Of a stretch of DNA of 64,000 bases, positions 46,201 to 54,551 are shown in pieces (the first letter of the stretch is position 1; every line of letters begins with the position of its first letter). Both the position numbers and the translations under genes were made by a program. The notes beneath the pieces were generated by a model. It was given only the letters and a program-made list of their open reading frames with translations. It was not told where the DNA came from and did not search any database. The stretch is from assembly GCF_947500605.1 (NCBI RefSeq), contig NZ_CANMSJ010000002.1:1-64000 (forward strand), read 5' to 3'. Source of the DNA: an uncultured Lacinutrix sp. Its GTDB lineage: Bacteria > Bacteroidota > Bacteroidia > Flavobacteriales > Flavobacteriaceae.

Positions 46201-46342
46201 AAGAAGACTCTAATGTTTCCTTGTCTCCAAGAAACTCATCAGTAGGGATTTCGTTTACAAACTCGTTTTGTTTTAGCGTCTCAACAATAGAGCTATCTTT
46301 TAGCTCCTCAACACTTTTCCAGTATTTCTTGTTTGATGACAT
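43241..46342 (-). CDS. actB: Alternative complex III subunit ActB, iron-sulfur protein with extended Tat signal
   Basis: ActB is the periplasmic electron-wire subunit. Its 1033 residues start with the KKYWKSVEELKDSS extension seen in this group, followed by a twin-arginine motif at 51-52 (TTRRDFLKYVGF) and a possible lipid-attachment Cys70 (SLAACEG). Residues about 75-740 are a molybdopterin oxidoreductase-like fold that in this complex carries no molybdenum. From about 775 the ferredoxin part has CTGCGACVIACHAENN, CQHCNHAPCETVCPVAA, CVGTRYCANNCPYKVR and CSMCIQKTQ with a final ACSSACSSGAM, fitting three 4Fe-4S and one 3Fe-4S clusters. It follows actA after 88 bases containing two hairpins. 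Confidence 0.95.
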   Translation of the reverse strand: MSSNKKYWKSVEELKDSSIVETLKQNEFVNEIPTDEFLGDKETLESSSTTRRDFLKYVGFSTAAASLAACEGPVIKSIPYVVQPDSIIPGVANYYATTIADGFDFASILVKTREGRPIKIENNNLGATDAGANARVNASVLGLYDSLRVQSPMKGESAISWSTFTSETTQKLNALKDSGKQIVLLTQTYASPTTSKLIAEFKEKYGNVNHVVYDAVSESTALDAFQAKYNERGLADYNFSLAATIVAFGADFLGDWQGGGFDTGYSQGRVPTKGKMSRHIQFESNMSLAGANADKRVPLTPSQQKLALAKLHSLLVGGAFSGSLPANIEKAVQDAASELRKAGSTGVVVTGLQDVNAQTVVLEINEKLNSKAFNPKKPIKTRQGNDKAVMSLVADMKAGKVGAVIMSGVNPLYTLPNASDFAEGLKNTELSVAFSMKADETASASQYIAAAPHYLESWGDVELKKGHFGLIQPTIRPLFDTKQFQDTLLLWNGSDEKYSDYIKSLWNSEILGGASFNQALHDGSYISKFSGDLVEDTTETSEENVETPSGNAARALASSVTSNGMELTLYTKVGMGDGQQANNPWLQEFPDPITRTTWDNYLTVSAADAKALELVNEHEATGALNGSYADVTVNGNKLTVPVIIQPGQAKGSVGLAFGYGKVAGLKEEMQTGVNAYALYQGFNTIQNVTVTKAAGMHEFACVQLQNTLMGRGDIIKETTLEIFNTKDKKHWNAVPVVSLNHEEVEVTSPDVDLWDEFDRSIGHHFNLSIDLNACTGCGACVIACHAENNVPVVGKEEIRRSRDMHWLRIDRYYSSEDSFEADDAKKEGFDGLFGDNGSLGGFGELEHPADNPQVAFQPVMCQHCNHAPCETVCPVAATSHGRQGQNHMAYNRCVGTRYCANNCPYKVRRFNWFLYNGNDEFDYFMNDDLGRMVINPDVTVRSRGVMEKCSMCIQKTQKTILDAKRDGRVIRDGEFQTACSSACSSGAMVFGDINDKDSKVAKLLEDDRMYHLLESVGTKPNVQYHTKVRNTKA

Positions 46343-46396
46343 ATTATATAATTGAATTACTTCTTAATTTATTATTTAAAATTTCTCTTAAAGAGA

Positions 46397-46412
46397 TTCC
46401 ATTTTAATGGAA
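46397..46412 (-). other. Intercistronic hairpin between actA and actB
   Basis: TTCCATT (46397-46403) and AATGGAA (46406-46412) form a stem with a two-base loop, and immediately beyond it (46384-46396) a second small palindrome, TCTCTT and AAGAGA, is found on the minus strand. No strong T-run follows. They may stabilise or process the mRNA between actA and actB, or give partial termination. Confidence 0.35.
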
Positions 46413-46430
46413 GTTACTAAAAATTTATTT

Positions 46431-47771
46431 TTAGTAATGACACTTACCACATTCTAATCCACCCATTTGTGCAGCTGTTAACTCTTCTACACCATATTTT
46501 TTAGATAGTTGTTCGTGAATTTTAGTATAGTACTCGTTATCTTTTACATTAACATTTGTCTCTCTGTGACAATTAATACACCAACCCATTGTTAATGGAG
46601 CGTATTGATACATAACTTCCATTTCTTCTACAGGACCATGACATGTTTGACATTCTACTCCTGCTACAGATACGTGTTGCGAGTGATTAAAGTATGCAAA
46701 ATCTGGTAGGTTATGAATTCTTGTCCATTTCACTGGGCTAGTTTCACCTGTGTAATTTTGCTCTGCATCATCCCAACCAACAGCTTTGTATAGTTTTTTG
46801 ATTTCAGAATTATAATCAACACCATATTCTGCCATACCTTCTGACTGAGTTTCTGGAGCAACTTCTGCTATTGTTTTATGACAATTCATACAAACATTTA
46901 AAGAAGGGATACCGGATGTTTTACTAACTCTAGCTGAAGAGTGACAGTATTTACAATCTATCTCATTATCTCCTGCGTGAATTCTATGTGAATAATGAAT
47001 TTCTTGAACTGGTTCGTAACCTTGATTAACACCAACTTGCATAAAGAAACCATACACAAAATATCCTGAGGCTAATAAAAACAATATTGCAGTAACTAAA
47101 ACCAAGAATTGATTTTCAACAAACGCTTTCCAGATAGGAGTGTTTTTCTGTTTATCAGCTAAAACAACACCTTTCTCATCTGCAAAACGACGCAATGTCT
47201 TATTTACTAAAAATAATGCCCCCGCTAATAAAGCAAACAATAATGCTAAGGCTCCAAGAATTAATCCATTTGAAGAAGTATCTCCAGAAGGATTAGCCGC
47301 TACAGCTTGACCAGGAGTTACGACCGGTGCCGGAGCTTCAGCTGCAGTATAAGCTAATATATTATCTATATCAGCATCTGCTAATTGAGGAAAAGCAGTC
47401 ATGGCAGTGCCATTATACTCCTTATAAATCTTGTTTGCATACGCATCACCAGATTTAACCATTCCTGCACTATTTTTAATCCATGCGTATATCCATGCTT
47501 TATCAAGACCTTCGTCATCTGCTAAACGACTCTCAACATTACGTAATGCTGGGCCTGTCATTTTTTTGTCTAATTTGTGACATGATGCACAGTTTGCATT
47601 AAATAATGCTTTACCTGCTGCAACGTCTCCTTCTTGAGCAGAAAGAGTAGTAGAGAACGCTATTAAAAAAATTAAGCAAAAATGAAAAACATTAAGACCT
47701 AATCTGCGGTGAATCACCTGTTTCATATTGTTGATTGAATTTACTTCTAAACTTTGGTACGATTTTTTCAT
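46431..47771 (-). CDS. actA: Alternative complex III subunit ActA with six CxxCH heme sites
   Basis: ActA is the multiheme c-type cytochrome of alternative complex III. The 446-residue frame contains a signal-like segment (VFHFCLIFLIAFSTTLSAQ), a mono-heme cytochrome c domain with CASCH at 61-65, a membrane helix near 167-187, another near 217-240, and then CKYCH, CMNCH, CQTCH, CINCH and CGKCH. That is one heme site more than the five of the basic ActA. The ATG at 47771 leaves about 30 residues before the signal helix; an internal ATG at 47726 (MKQVIHRRLGLN) is an alternative start. First gene of the act-cox operon. Confidence 0.93.
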   Translation of the reverse strand: MKKSYQSLEVNSINNMKQVIHRRLGLNVFHFCLIFLIAFSTTLSAQEGDVAAGKALFNANCASCHKLDKKMTGPALRNVESRLADDEGLDKAWIYAWIKNSAGMVKSGDAYANKIYKEYNGTAMTAFPQLADADIDNILAYTAAEAPAPVVTPGQAVAANPSGDTSSNGLILGALALLFALLAGALFLVNKTLRRFADEKGVVLADKQKNTPIWKAFVENQFLVLVTAILFLLASGYFVYGFFMQVGVNQGYEPVQEIHYSHRIHAGDNEIDCKYCHSSARVSKTSGIPSLNVCMNCHKTIAEVAPETQSEGMAEYGVDYNSEIKKLYKAVGWDDAEQNYTGETSPVKWTRIHNLPDFAYFNHSQHVSVAGVECQTCHGPVEEMEVMYQYAPLTMGWCINCHRETNVNVKDNEYYTKIHEQLSKKYGVEELTAAQMGGLECGKCHY

Positions 47772-47805
47772 CTATGTATAAAAATACAGTTATAAAAAAC
47801 TTAGG

Positions 47806-47813
47806 CAAAAGTA
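47806..47813 (-). promoter_or_regulatory. Likely -7 element of the act-cox operon promoter
   Basis: TACTTTTG on the minus strand matches TAnnTTTG and would start transcription near 47800, about 29 bases before the actA ATG. A TTTA sequence 19 bases upstream matches the -33 TTTG at three of four bases. A divergent box TACATTTG at 47912-47919 on the plus strand serves the SPOR gene. Confidence 0.5.
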
Positions 47814-47938
47814 ATACTTAAAGTCCATTTTTTAAATCTTAAGGAAGTCTTAATTTATAATTTAGAAAAATTCTAAATAAGAAAAAGACATTTTCTTTCG
47901 TTTATTACTTTTACATTTGCATTAAATATATATTGATT

Positions 47939-48331
47939 ATGAACATTAAACCTCTAAAAATCCTTTGTTTATCCATAGGCTTAACACTTACTAGTAGTTA
48001 CGTTATTGCTCAAGAAGGTACTGTTACAGTAAATCAAGACCCAGAGATTTCGGCTATATTAAAGTTAAAAAAACAGATAAATAATGAAGATGAAGATAGC
48101 GATCGCTATAAAATACAGATCTATTCTGGCTCAAGACAACGTGCTGAAAGTATAGAAAATAGTTTTGACAGCTCTTTCAATTCTTGGTCTTCTAAATTGG
48201 TATACGAAACACCAAATTATAAGGTATGGGTTGGTAATTTTAGAACACGATTAGAAGCAGATAAAGCTTTATTAAAAGTAAAGAAAAACTTCCCTAGTGC
48301 TTTTATCTTTAAACCAAAAAAGAAAAGTTAA
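47939..48331 (+). CDS. Small exported SPOR-domain protein
   Basis: The 130-residue product starts with a signal peptide (ILCLSIGLTLTSSYVIAQ) and ends with a SPOR-type domain of about 75 residues: RYKIQIYSGSRQRAESIENS, VYETPNYKVWVGNFRTRLEA and DKALLKVKKNFPSAFIFKPK. SPOR domains bind denuded peptidoglycan at division septa. The frame could begin at TTG 47933, but a TACATTTG box at 47912-47919 would place the transcript start near 47926, and the ATG at 47939 is preferred. It is divergent from the act-cox operon and is followed by its own strong terminator. The domain is firm; the biological role is not known. Confidence 0.85.
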   Translation: MNIKPLKILCLSIGLTLTSSYVIAQEGTVTVNQDPEISAILKLKKQINNEDEDSDRYKIQIYSGSRQRAESIENSFDSSFNSWSSKLVYETPNYKVWVGNFRTRLEADKALLKVKKNFPSAFIFKPKKKS

Positions 48332-48390
48332 AACAGCAAGAACTACAATAAATTAAACAAGCTGTCCATCAAGAAGAACTTGTTTAAAAT

Positions 48391-48428
48391 AAAAAAAGCG
48401 TTATCAAATATTTGATAACGCTTTTTTT
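48391..48428 (+). terminator. Intrinsic terminator after the SPOR gene
   Basis: A perfect 38-base palindrome (core GCGTTATCAAA with seven A before and seven T after), 60 bases past the SPOR stop. The intergenic stretch 48332-48645 contains this element, the infB terminator at 48555-48586 and nothing else I can identify. Confidence 0.88.
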
Positions 48429-48554
48429 ATTTCCTCACTTAAAGTTAGAAACCGTTTGCATTAAGTAATGCTATTTAACAACAAATAGTAAACATTAAAA
48501 AGCCTAACGTAATACATGAATCGTTTGAATAATTGTTAAGTGAAGAGCATAAAA

Positions 48555-48586
48555 AAAACCGCTTTCAAATAATTGAAAGCGGTTTT
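48555..48586 (-). terminator. Intrinsic terminator of the rimP-nusA-infB operon
   Basis: Fourteen-base arms (AAAACCGCTTTCAA and complement) with loop ATAA, 59 bases past the infB stop. On the minus strand the stem runs into eight T, fixing its direction. Confidence 0.88.
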
Positions 48587-48645
48587 AGTTTTATTCATTA
48601 TAGAGAGTAATGATTAAACTCCATAGATACTGTTTAAGCATCTAT

Positions 48646-51471
48646 TTACTTAAGTTTTTTCTTAACCTCTACTTCATGGAAAGCTTCAATTACATCGCCT
48701 TCTTTAATATCGTTGTAATTTTTAATCTGCATACCACAATCGTATCCTTTACCAACTTCTTTAACATCATCTTTAAATCGCTTTAAAGAGGCTAATTCAC
48801 CCGTGTAAACTACAACTCCATCACGTACTAAACGTATTTGAGAGTTTCTATATATTTTACCATTCATTACCATACAACCAGCAATACTTCCAATTTTAGT
48901 AACCTTAAAGATTTCTCTAATTTCTGCTGTACCAGTAATCTCTTCTTTAAGCTCTGGAGATAACATACCTTCCATTGCGTCTTTAAGATCATTAATTGCA
49001 TCGTAGATAATTGAGTATGTTCTAATATCAACTTCTTCTCTATCTGCTATAACTCTTGCATTTCCTACAGGACGTACATTAAATCCGATAATAATAGCAT
49101 CAGATGCTGTTGCTAATAATACATCACTTTCTGTAATGGCTCCAACTCCTTTATGTAAGATATTTACTTGAATTTCTTCAGTAGATAATTTCTGGAAAGA
49201 ATCTGTTAACGCTTCAACCGAACCATCAACATCACCTTTAAGAATAATATTTAATTCCTTAAATGTACCTAATGCAATACGACGACCAATTTCTGCTAAT
49301 GTTAATGTTTTAGTAGTACGAACATCCTGCTCACGTTGTAACTGCATACGTTTTGTTGCAATTTGTTTCGCTTCACGCTCATCTGCAAATACATTAAACT
49401 TATCACCTGCTTGAGGCGCTCCATCTAATCCTAATATTGATACTGGTGTAGAAGGTCCTGCAGATTGAACATCATGTCCACGTTCGTCTTGCATTGCTTT
49501 TATCTTACCACTATTTTTACCGGCCAATACATAATCACCTACTTTAAGTGTTCCTGCTTGTACTAATATTGTTGATACATAACCACGACCTTTGTCTAAG
49601 AATGCTTCTACAACTGTACCAACTGCTGCTTTATTTGGGTTTGCTTTAAGCTCTAATAATTCTGCTTCAAGTAATACTTTTTCTAATAGTTCTTTAACAC
49701 CAGTTCCAACTTTTGCTGAAATATCATGAGATTGAATTTTCCCACCCCAATCTTCAACTAAAAGATTCATTTGTGCTAAACCTTCTTTAATCTTTTCAGG
49801 ATTAGCGTCTGGCTTATCTATTTTGTTTATTGCAAATACTATTGGTACTCCTGCTGCTTGAGCGTGAGAAATAGCTTCTTTTGTTTGCGGCATGATATCA
49901 TCATCTGCTGCTGCAACAATAATTGCAATATCTGTTACTTGAGCACCACGTGCACGCATGGCAGTAAAGGCCTCGTGACCTGGTGTATCTAAGAAAGCAA
50001 TCTTTTGACCATTTTCTAATTCTACTCCGTAAGCTCCAATGTGCTGTGTTATTCCACCAGACTCTCCTGCAATTACATTCTCTTGACGAATGTAATCTAG
50101 AAGTGATGTTTTACCGTGATCTACGTGTCCCATTACTGTAACAATAGGTGCACGTTCTATTAAATCTTCTGGTTTATCTTCTACTTCAACAATTGATTCC
50201 TCAATGTCTGTAGTTACAAATTCTACTTTATATCCAAATTCTTCGGCTACAATAGTTAATGTTTCAGCATCTAAACGCTGGTTCATTGTTACCATCATAC
50301 CTAGAGACATACATGCTGAAATAATTTGAGTGACTTGTACATCCATCATAGTAGCAACTTCACTTGAAGTAACAAACTCTGTTACTTTAAGGATTTTACT
50401 TTCAGCTGCTTCGATTTGCTCATCGATTTCAGTCTGCTCTCTATGCTTATCTCTTTTATCTCTTCTGTTTTTGGCTCCTCTACCTTTGTTAGATTTTCCT
50501 TGTAATTTCTCAAGTGTTTCTCTTACTTGTTTCTTTACATCTTCCTCACTAGGTTCTGCTTTTACTATAGGAGCACGACGTCCTTGTCCAGGTTTCCCTT
50601 TAAATCTATCGTTACCACCACGAGTATTACCACCTCTGTTGTTTCCTCCAGTACTTGGTCTATTATCTCCTGGCTTAGAAATACGACGACGCTTTTTCTT
50701 GTTAGCATCATCACCTTTTTTAGCAACTTCTTTCTTTTTCTTAGGCTTATTAAATTGAGATAAATCAATTTTTTCACCTGCGATTTTAGGACCAGTAAGT
50801 TTTTGATATTTTGTTTCTACTGTTTCTGGAGCGTTACTTTCTTCAGCAGGAGCAACCTCTTCTTTAGAAGGAACTTCCTTAACAGGAGTTTCTTTCTTAA
50901 CAGCAGTTTCTTTCTCTACTTTTTCAGCGTCCGCTTTAGGAGTTTCAACTTTTGGAGTTTCAACTTTTTTAGGTGTAGATTCTTTTTTTACTTCAGTTTT
51001 AACTGGAGCTATAATCTCTACCTTCTCCTCCTTTTTAGGAGTTTCAGCTTTAACTTCTTTAATTTCTTTTTCTGCTGCTTTTGGCGCTTTCTTTTTTGGA
51101 TCTAAGTCTATTTTACCAACTTTTTTAGGTCCAGCAAGAGTTTTAGCTGCTTTAACAACTTCTTCTGCTTTGGCTTTGGCTATAGCTGCTTTTGCATCCT
51201 CCTCTTTTCGCTTTGCTTCTAATTCTTGCTCACGTTTAATACGTAAATCTTCCTTTTCTTTAAGCTTAGCTTCACTAACAGCTTGAGACTTCATCTTCTT
51301 ACCTGCATCTGTTTCGAATTCATCTGAAAGAATCTTATAAGTTGTTTCAGAAATTTTCGTAGTCGGACGCTTCTCTACCTCGACACCTTTGGAATCTAAA
51401 AATTCCACAGCACGATCCAGAGAGATGTTAAGCTCACGTAGTACTTTGTTTAATCTAATCGTTTCAGCCAT
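48646..51471 (-). CDS. infB: Translation initiation factor IF-2
   Basis: IF-2 brings initiator fMet-tRNA to the small ribosomal subunit. The 941-residue protein has an N-terminal IF2-N motif ([20 protein letters not shown]), a long Lys/Glu/Pro/Thr-rich linker (about 60-330) with low complexity, a second IF2-N copy, and the GTPase core with [20 protein letters not shown] near 445, [17 protein letters not shown], and FAINKIDKP. The C-terminal domains follow, ending [15 protein letters not shown]. It is the last gene of the operon, 35 bases after nusA. Frames on the opposite strand across the charged linker are shadows of its biased codons. Confidence 0.97.
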   Translation of the reverse strand: MAETIRLNKVLRELNISLDRAVEFLDSKGVEVEKRPTTKISETTYKILSDEFETDAGKKMKSQAVSEAKLKEKEDLRIKREQELEAKRKEEDAKAAIAKAKAEEVVKAAKTLAGPKKVGKIDLDPKKKAPKAAEKEIKEVKAETPKKEEKVEIIAPVKTEVKKESTPKKVETPKVETPKADAEKVEKETAVKKETPVKEVPSKEEVAPAEESNAPETVETKYQKLTGPKIAGEKIDLSQFNKPKKKKEVAKKGDDANKKKRRRISKPGDNRPSTGGNNRGGNTRGGNDRFKGKPGQGRRAPIVKAEPSEEDVKKQVRETLEKLQGKSNKGRGAKNRRDKRDKHREQTEIDEQIEAAESKILKVTEFVTSSEVATMMDVQVTQIISACMSLGMMVTMNQRLDAETLTIVAEEFGYKVEFVTTDIEESIVEVEDKPEDLIERAPIVTVMGHVDHGKTSLLDYIRQENVIAGESGGITQHIGAYGVELENGQKIAFLDTPGHEAFTAMRARGAQVTDIAIIVAAADDDIMPQTKEAISHAQAAGVPIVFAINKIDKPDANPEKIKEGLAQMNLLVEDWGGKIQSHDISAKVGTGVKELLEKVLLEAELLELKANPNKAAVGTVVEAFLDKGRGYVSTILVQAGTLKVGDYVLAGKNSGKIKAMQDERGHDVQSAGPSTPVSILGLDGAPQAGDKFNVFADEREAKQIATKRMQLQREQDVRTTKTLTLAEIGRRIALGTFKELNIILKGDVDGSVEALTDSFQKLSTEEIQVNILHKGVGAITESDVLLATASDAIIIGFNVRPVGNARVIADREEVDIRTYSIIYDAINDLKDAMEGMLSPELKEEITGTAEIREIFKVTKIGSIAGCMVMNGKIYRNSQIRLVRDGVVVYTGELASLKRFKDDVKEVGKGYDCGMQIKNYNDIKEGDVIEAFHEVEVKKKLK

Positions 51472-51506
51472 AAATTGCCTTTACCTTAATTTTACTCAAA
51501 TATATG

Positions 51507-52739
51507 TTAATCTTCGAATTCTTCCTTAAGAATTCTAATAACATCTAATATTGTTTCTTCTTCTAAGTCTGTTCTCTTTACCAAATCTGCAACATCTTGT
51601 TCTAGAATACTTTTTGCTGTATCTAAACCTGCTTTGCTAAATTCTTTAATTACCCAGCCTTCTATTTCATCAGAGAATTCTCTCAATTCAACATCTTCTT
51701 CTGCGCCTTCTCTAAACACATCGATCTCGTAACCAGTAAGTTGTCCAGCTAAACGAATATTGTGACCTCCACGCCCAATAGCTTTACTTACTTCTTCTGG
51801 CTTTAAGATAGCCTCTGCTCGTTTGTTTTCTTCATCAATTTTAATTGATGTAACACGTGCTGGACTTAATGCTCTTGTTATATATAATTGTAGGTTGGTA
51901 GTGTAATTAATTACATCAATGTTCTCGTTTCCTAGCTCTCTTACGATACCATGGATTCTAGAACCTTTCATACCAACACAAGCTCCAACAGGATCAATTC
52001 TATCATCATAAGAATCTACTGCTACTTTTGCCTTTTCACCAGGAATTCTTACTACATTTTTAATAGTAATTAAACCATCAAACACTTCAGGGATTTCAGA
52101 TTCAAATAATTTCTCTAAAAACTTAGGTGATGTACGCGACATAATAATCGCTGGTTTATTACCCTTAAGCTCAACACTATCAATAATACCTCTTACATTA
52201 TCTCCTTTACGGAAAAAATCTGAAGGTATTTGTTTGTCTTTAGGTAATATAATTTCATTTCCTTCATCGTCAAGCAAAATAACAGCTCTATGACGGATAT
52301 GGTGTACTTCAGCAGTATACAATGTACCTTCAAGCTCTTTAAACTGCTTGAATATATTAGTATTATCGTGTTCGTGTATTTTAGAAATTAAATTTTGGCG
52401 TAATGCTAAAATAGCACGACGACCAAGGTCTATTAATTTTACTTCTTGAGATACATCTTCACCAACTTCAAAATCTGGTTCAATTTTTCTAGCTGCAGAT
52501 AAAGAAATTTCTTGGTTTGGTTCTTCTACTTCTCCATCAGCAACAACGATTCTATTTCTCCAAATCTCTAAATCTCCTTTATCTGGATTTATAATAATAT
52601 CGAAGTTATCATCATCTCCAAACTTCTTCTTTAATGCATTTCTAAATACATCTTCTAATATCGCCATTAGCGTAACACGATCGATAAACTTATCGTCTTT
52701 AAACTCTGAAAATGACTCAATTAACGCTATATTCTCCAT
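51507..52739 (-). CDS. nusA: Transcription termination/antitermination factor NusA
   Basis: NusA binds RNA polymerase and modulates pausing, intrinsic termination and antitermination. The 410-residue protein has the N-terminal polymerase-binding domain (about 1-125), an S1 domain (about 130-200), and two KH domains with RIPGEKAKVAVDSYDDRIDP, VGACVGMKGSRIHGIVRELG and KAIGRGGHNIRLAGQLTGYE. The short acidic C-terminus lacks the long AR repeats of Escherichia coli NusA, as usual outside Gammaproteobacteria. It starts 12 bases after rimP. Because NusA itself can act on terminators, the hairpin in the operon leader suggests self-regulation. Confidence 0.97.
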   Translation of the reverse strand: MENIALIESFSEFKDDKFIDRVTLMAILEDVFRNALKKKFGDDDNFDIIINPDKGDLEIWRNRIVVADGEVEEPNQEISLSAARKIEPDFEVGEDVSQEVKLIDLGRRAILALRQNLISKIHEHDNTNIFKQFKELEGTLYTAEVHHIRHRAVILLDDEGNEIILPKDKQIPSDFFRKGDNVRGIIDSVELKGNKPAIIMSRTSPKFLEKLFESEIPEVFDGLITIKNVVRIPGEKAKVAVDSYDDRIDPVGACVGMKGSRIHGIVRELGNENIDVINYTTNLQLYITRALSPARVTSIKIDEENKRAEAILKPEEVSKAIGRGGHNIRLAGQLTGYEIDVFREGAEEDVELREFSDEIEGWVIKEFSKAGLDTAKSILEQDVADLVKRTDLEEETILDVIRILKEEFED

Positions 52740-52751
52740 TATTCTACTGAA

Positions 52752-53213
52752 TTAAAATTTTATCACAACTTTTGCTTCTACAATATTGTTGAAAGCTATT
52801 TTTGCATTCTTCACAACCGTAACCTTACCTTTTCCAACAGGTTTTGGCTCTCTAGCTTTCCATGTCAACTCTATACCTTCATCTGAAACATCTATTAACT
52901 CTGCCTCAATATTTTCGGTTTGTGTTCTAACTTCTAATGTTCTACCAATGTTTCTTTTAAATTGCCTTGGTAGTGTTAAAGGTGCAGCTGCTCCCGCCGA
53001 AGCTACTTCTAAAGAAAAATCATGCTCTTCTCTATCAATATTGTGCTCAATTGCTCTACTAATAAAGATACAATCGTCAACTTTTACACCATTATCGCCA
53101 TCGATAATTATGTTTACTGCTTGTTCACTAGAAATAGTGAAATCGATTAAAAATAAATCGGTTCTCTCTTCTAGAGCTTCGTTCAATAAATCTTTTACTG
53201 TGGTGTTAAACAT
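52752..53213 (-). CDS. rimP: Ribosome maturation factor RimP
   Basis: RimP assists late assembly of the 30S subunit. From the ATG at 53213 the product has 153 residues, normal for the family: NTTVKDLLNEALEERTDLFL, the first domain with NIIIDGDNGVKVDDCIFISR, YSLEVASAGAAAPLTLPRQF-like DFSLEVASAG near 85-94, and an SH3-type second domain ending in VEAKVVIKF. A longer frame to 53285 would include a transcribed hairpin and the promoter box, so I reject it. It is the first gene of rimP-nusA-infB. Confidence 0.94.
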   Translation of the reverse strand: MFNTTVKDLLNEALEERTDLFLIDFTISSEQAVNIIIDGDNGVKVDDCIFISRAIEHNIDREEHDFSLEVASAGAAAPLTLPRQFKRNIGRTLEVRTQTENIEAELIDVSDEGIELTWKAREPKPVGKGKVTVVKNAKIAFNNIVEAKVVIKF

Positions 53214-53223
53214 TTTTAAGTAT

Positions 53224-53249
53224 AAAAAGAGCGGACTTTTCGTCCGCTC
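53224..53249 (-). promoter_or_regulatory. Terminator-like hairpin in the rimP leader (candidate attenuator)
   Basis: On the minus strand GAGCGGAC and GTCCGCTC form a GC-rich 8-base-pair stem (53229-53249) around a GAAAA loop, followed directly by TTTTT (53224-53228). The hairpin lies between the likely transcript start (about 53269) and the rimP ATG at 53213. No minus-strand gene lies upstream for it to terminate, because the next gene at 53516 is on the plus strand. Its direction is fixed because the plus strand has no T-run. It is most simply a leader attenuator. Confidence 0.65.
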
Positions 53250-53274
53250 ACATTCATTATTTCTTACAACGCTG

Positions 53275-53282
53275 CAAATATA
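53275..53282 (-). promoter_or_regulatory. -7 element of the rimP-nusA-infB promoter
   Basis: TATATTTG on the minus strand fits TAnnTTTG. It predicts a transcript start near 53269 and a leader of about 56 bases. I find no convincing TTTG at the -33 distance. Confidence 0.5.
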
Positions 53283-53515
53283 CATAGTTTTTATTAATTT
53301 TCATAGAAAACTAAAGCAGACTTTTGTTTTTACTAAAAAAAAGAGCTTTTTAATGACAAATTTATTAGCATAATATTATTCTGCTTCATTTAATGAAAAC
53401 ACCACGCACAGCTCTATAAACAGTCTTTTTTGAATGTAACGAAAAAGTAAAGCATCCTTGATTTTTAGAAGTCCATTTTTTTTCCTAACTTTAAGTACCT
53501 CTAAACATAGTTATT

Positions 53516-54337
53516 ATGAAAAAAATTCTTGTTCCAACCGATTTTTCCAACGAAGCAGAGCATGCGATAAAAGTAGCCGCACAACTCTCTAAAAAACACA
53601 ATTGCGAGCTTATCTTGCTACACATGCTTGATTTACCACTGTCTCACATTTCAGAAGGTGTTCCATCAGACTTACCAGAAGCCGTTTATTTTATAAAACT
53701 TGCCCATAAACAATTTGCTGAAGTTATGAGTAAGGATTACTTAAACGACATTACAGTTACAGAAATGGTAGATTTTCATGATATTTCTACAGGAATTTTA
53801 GAAACGTGCAAGTCGCATGATATCGATTTAATTGTAATGGGATCTCATGGTTCTACCGGACTCAAGGAGATGTTTATTGGCTCTAATGCCGAAAAAATTG
53901 TTCGTACATCTGAAAAACCTGTTTTAGTTATAAAAAACGAACATCAAGATTTTAATATTGAAGAATTTGTTTTTGCTTCAGACTTTGAGAATGACAATAA
54001 AGAAACCTACAAACAAGCAGTAAAATTAGCTGAAGCTTTTAATGCAAAAATCCACTTGTTAATGGTAAATACTGTTGCAAATTTTAAAACAACTGCTCGT
54101 GCAAAAGTAAAAATTAGCGATTTTATCGAAGGTACAAATTTTACAAACTACACTACCAACATATATAACGATGAAACTGTAGAAAAAGGTATTTTAAATT
54201 TTTCTCACATCATTAATGCAGATCTTATTGGCATTAGCACACATGGAAGACAAGGTATTGCCCATTTTTTAAATGGAAGCTTAAGTGAAGACTTAGTGAA
54301 TCATGCCAAAAGACCAGTAATTACCTTTAAAATTTAA
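53516..54337 (+). CDS. Universal stress protein with two UspA domains
   Basis: The 273-residue cytoplasmic protein contains two UspA domains. The first (about 1-145) has MKKILVPTDFSNEAEHAIKV and the nucleotide-binding segment MGSHGSTGLKEMFIGSNAEK followed by VRTSEKPVLVI. The second (about 150-273) has FVFASDFENDNKETYKQAVK and GISTHGRQGIAHFLNGSLSE followed by HAKRPVITFKI. Both keep the G-x2-G-x9-G-[ST] type ATP-binding pattern. Such tandem proteins are frequent in Bacteroidota; the specific stress role is unknown. It is convergent with the tRNA-Gln gene. Confidence 0.92.
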   Translation: MKKILVPTDFSNEAEHAIKVAAQLSKKHNCELILLHMLDLPLSHISEGVPSDLPEAVYFIKLAHKQFAEVMSKDYLNDITVTEMVDFHDISTGILETCKSHDIDLIVMGSHGSTGLKEMFIGSNAEKIVRTSEKPVLVIKNEHQDFNIEEFVFASDFENDNKETYKQAVKLAEAFNAKIHLLMVNTVANFKTTARAKVKISDFIEGTNFTNYTTNIYNDETVEKGILNFSHIINADLIGISTHGRQGIAHFLNGSLSEDLVNHAKRPVITFKI

Positions 54338-54395
54338 CGCCGATACTACTACAAATAATATAAAAATTCTAATAGAAAAACGTATAAAACCAAAA

Positions 54396-54423
54396 AATCC
54401 TAACACATAAATGTGTTAGGATT
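54396..54423 (-). terminator. Intrinsic terminator after tRNA-Gln
   Basis: Thirteen-base arms (AATCCTAACACAT at 54396-54408 and its complement at 54411-54423) with a two-base loop, directly 3' of the tRNA. On the minus strand T-rich sequence follows (TTTTTTGGTTTT). It may also end the convergent stress protein transcript. Confidence 0.85.
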
Positions 54424-54429
54424 ACTTTG

Positions 54430-54502
54430 TTGGCCCACTAGGTCTCGAACCTAGACTCTTCAGTACCAAAAACTGACGTGTTACCAGTTACACCATAGGC
54501 CA
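54430..54502 (-). tRNA. tRNA-Gln, anticodon TTG
   Basis: The minus strand folds into a complete cloverleaf: acceptor stem TGGCCTA with TGGGCCA, D arm, anticodon stem TCAGT with ACTGA around loop TTTTGGT (anticodon TTG), variable loop AGAGT, and T arm CTAGG TTCGAGA CCTAG. The U1-A72 first pair is typical of bacterial tRNA-Gln. The discriminator base is A at 54430; the CCA end is not encoded. A near-perfect promoter lies upstream and a terminator directly downstream, so it is a stand-alone gene. Confidence 0.97.
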
Positions 54503-54520
54503 TTGTTTTGTAACAGGCTG

Positions 54521-54551
54521 CAAATTTAAAACAAATTTGTAGTTGCGCAAA
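54521..54551 (-). promoter_or_regulatory. Bacteroidota-type promoter of tRNA-Gln
   Basis: TTTG (54548-54551) is followed after exactly 19 bases by TAAATTTG (54521-54528) on the minus strand, full agreement with the consensus. Predicted transcript start is near 54515, about 12 bases before the mature tRNA end. Confidence 0.8.

Noticed and set aside
43241-46342. ActB as a molybdenum oxidoreductase of its own
   Set aside because: Its place in actABCDEF, the extended Tat signal and the iron-sulfur pattern identify it as the cofactor-free Mo-fold subunit of alternative complex III.
50330-50777. Open frames of 140 codons or fewer on both strands across infB
   Set aside because: They are shadows of the Lys/Glu/Pro-rich linker of IF-2; biased codons keep other frames open and no start signal or homology is seen.
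53229-53249. rimP leader hairpin as the terminator of an upstream gene
   Set aside because: No gene on the minus strand lies upstream for it to end; the next gene is divergent at 53516.
52786-53373. 195-codon plus-strand frame opposite rimP
   Set aside because: It is antisense to the whole rimP gene and its leader, with no recognisable domain; rimP is certain.
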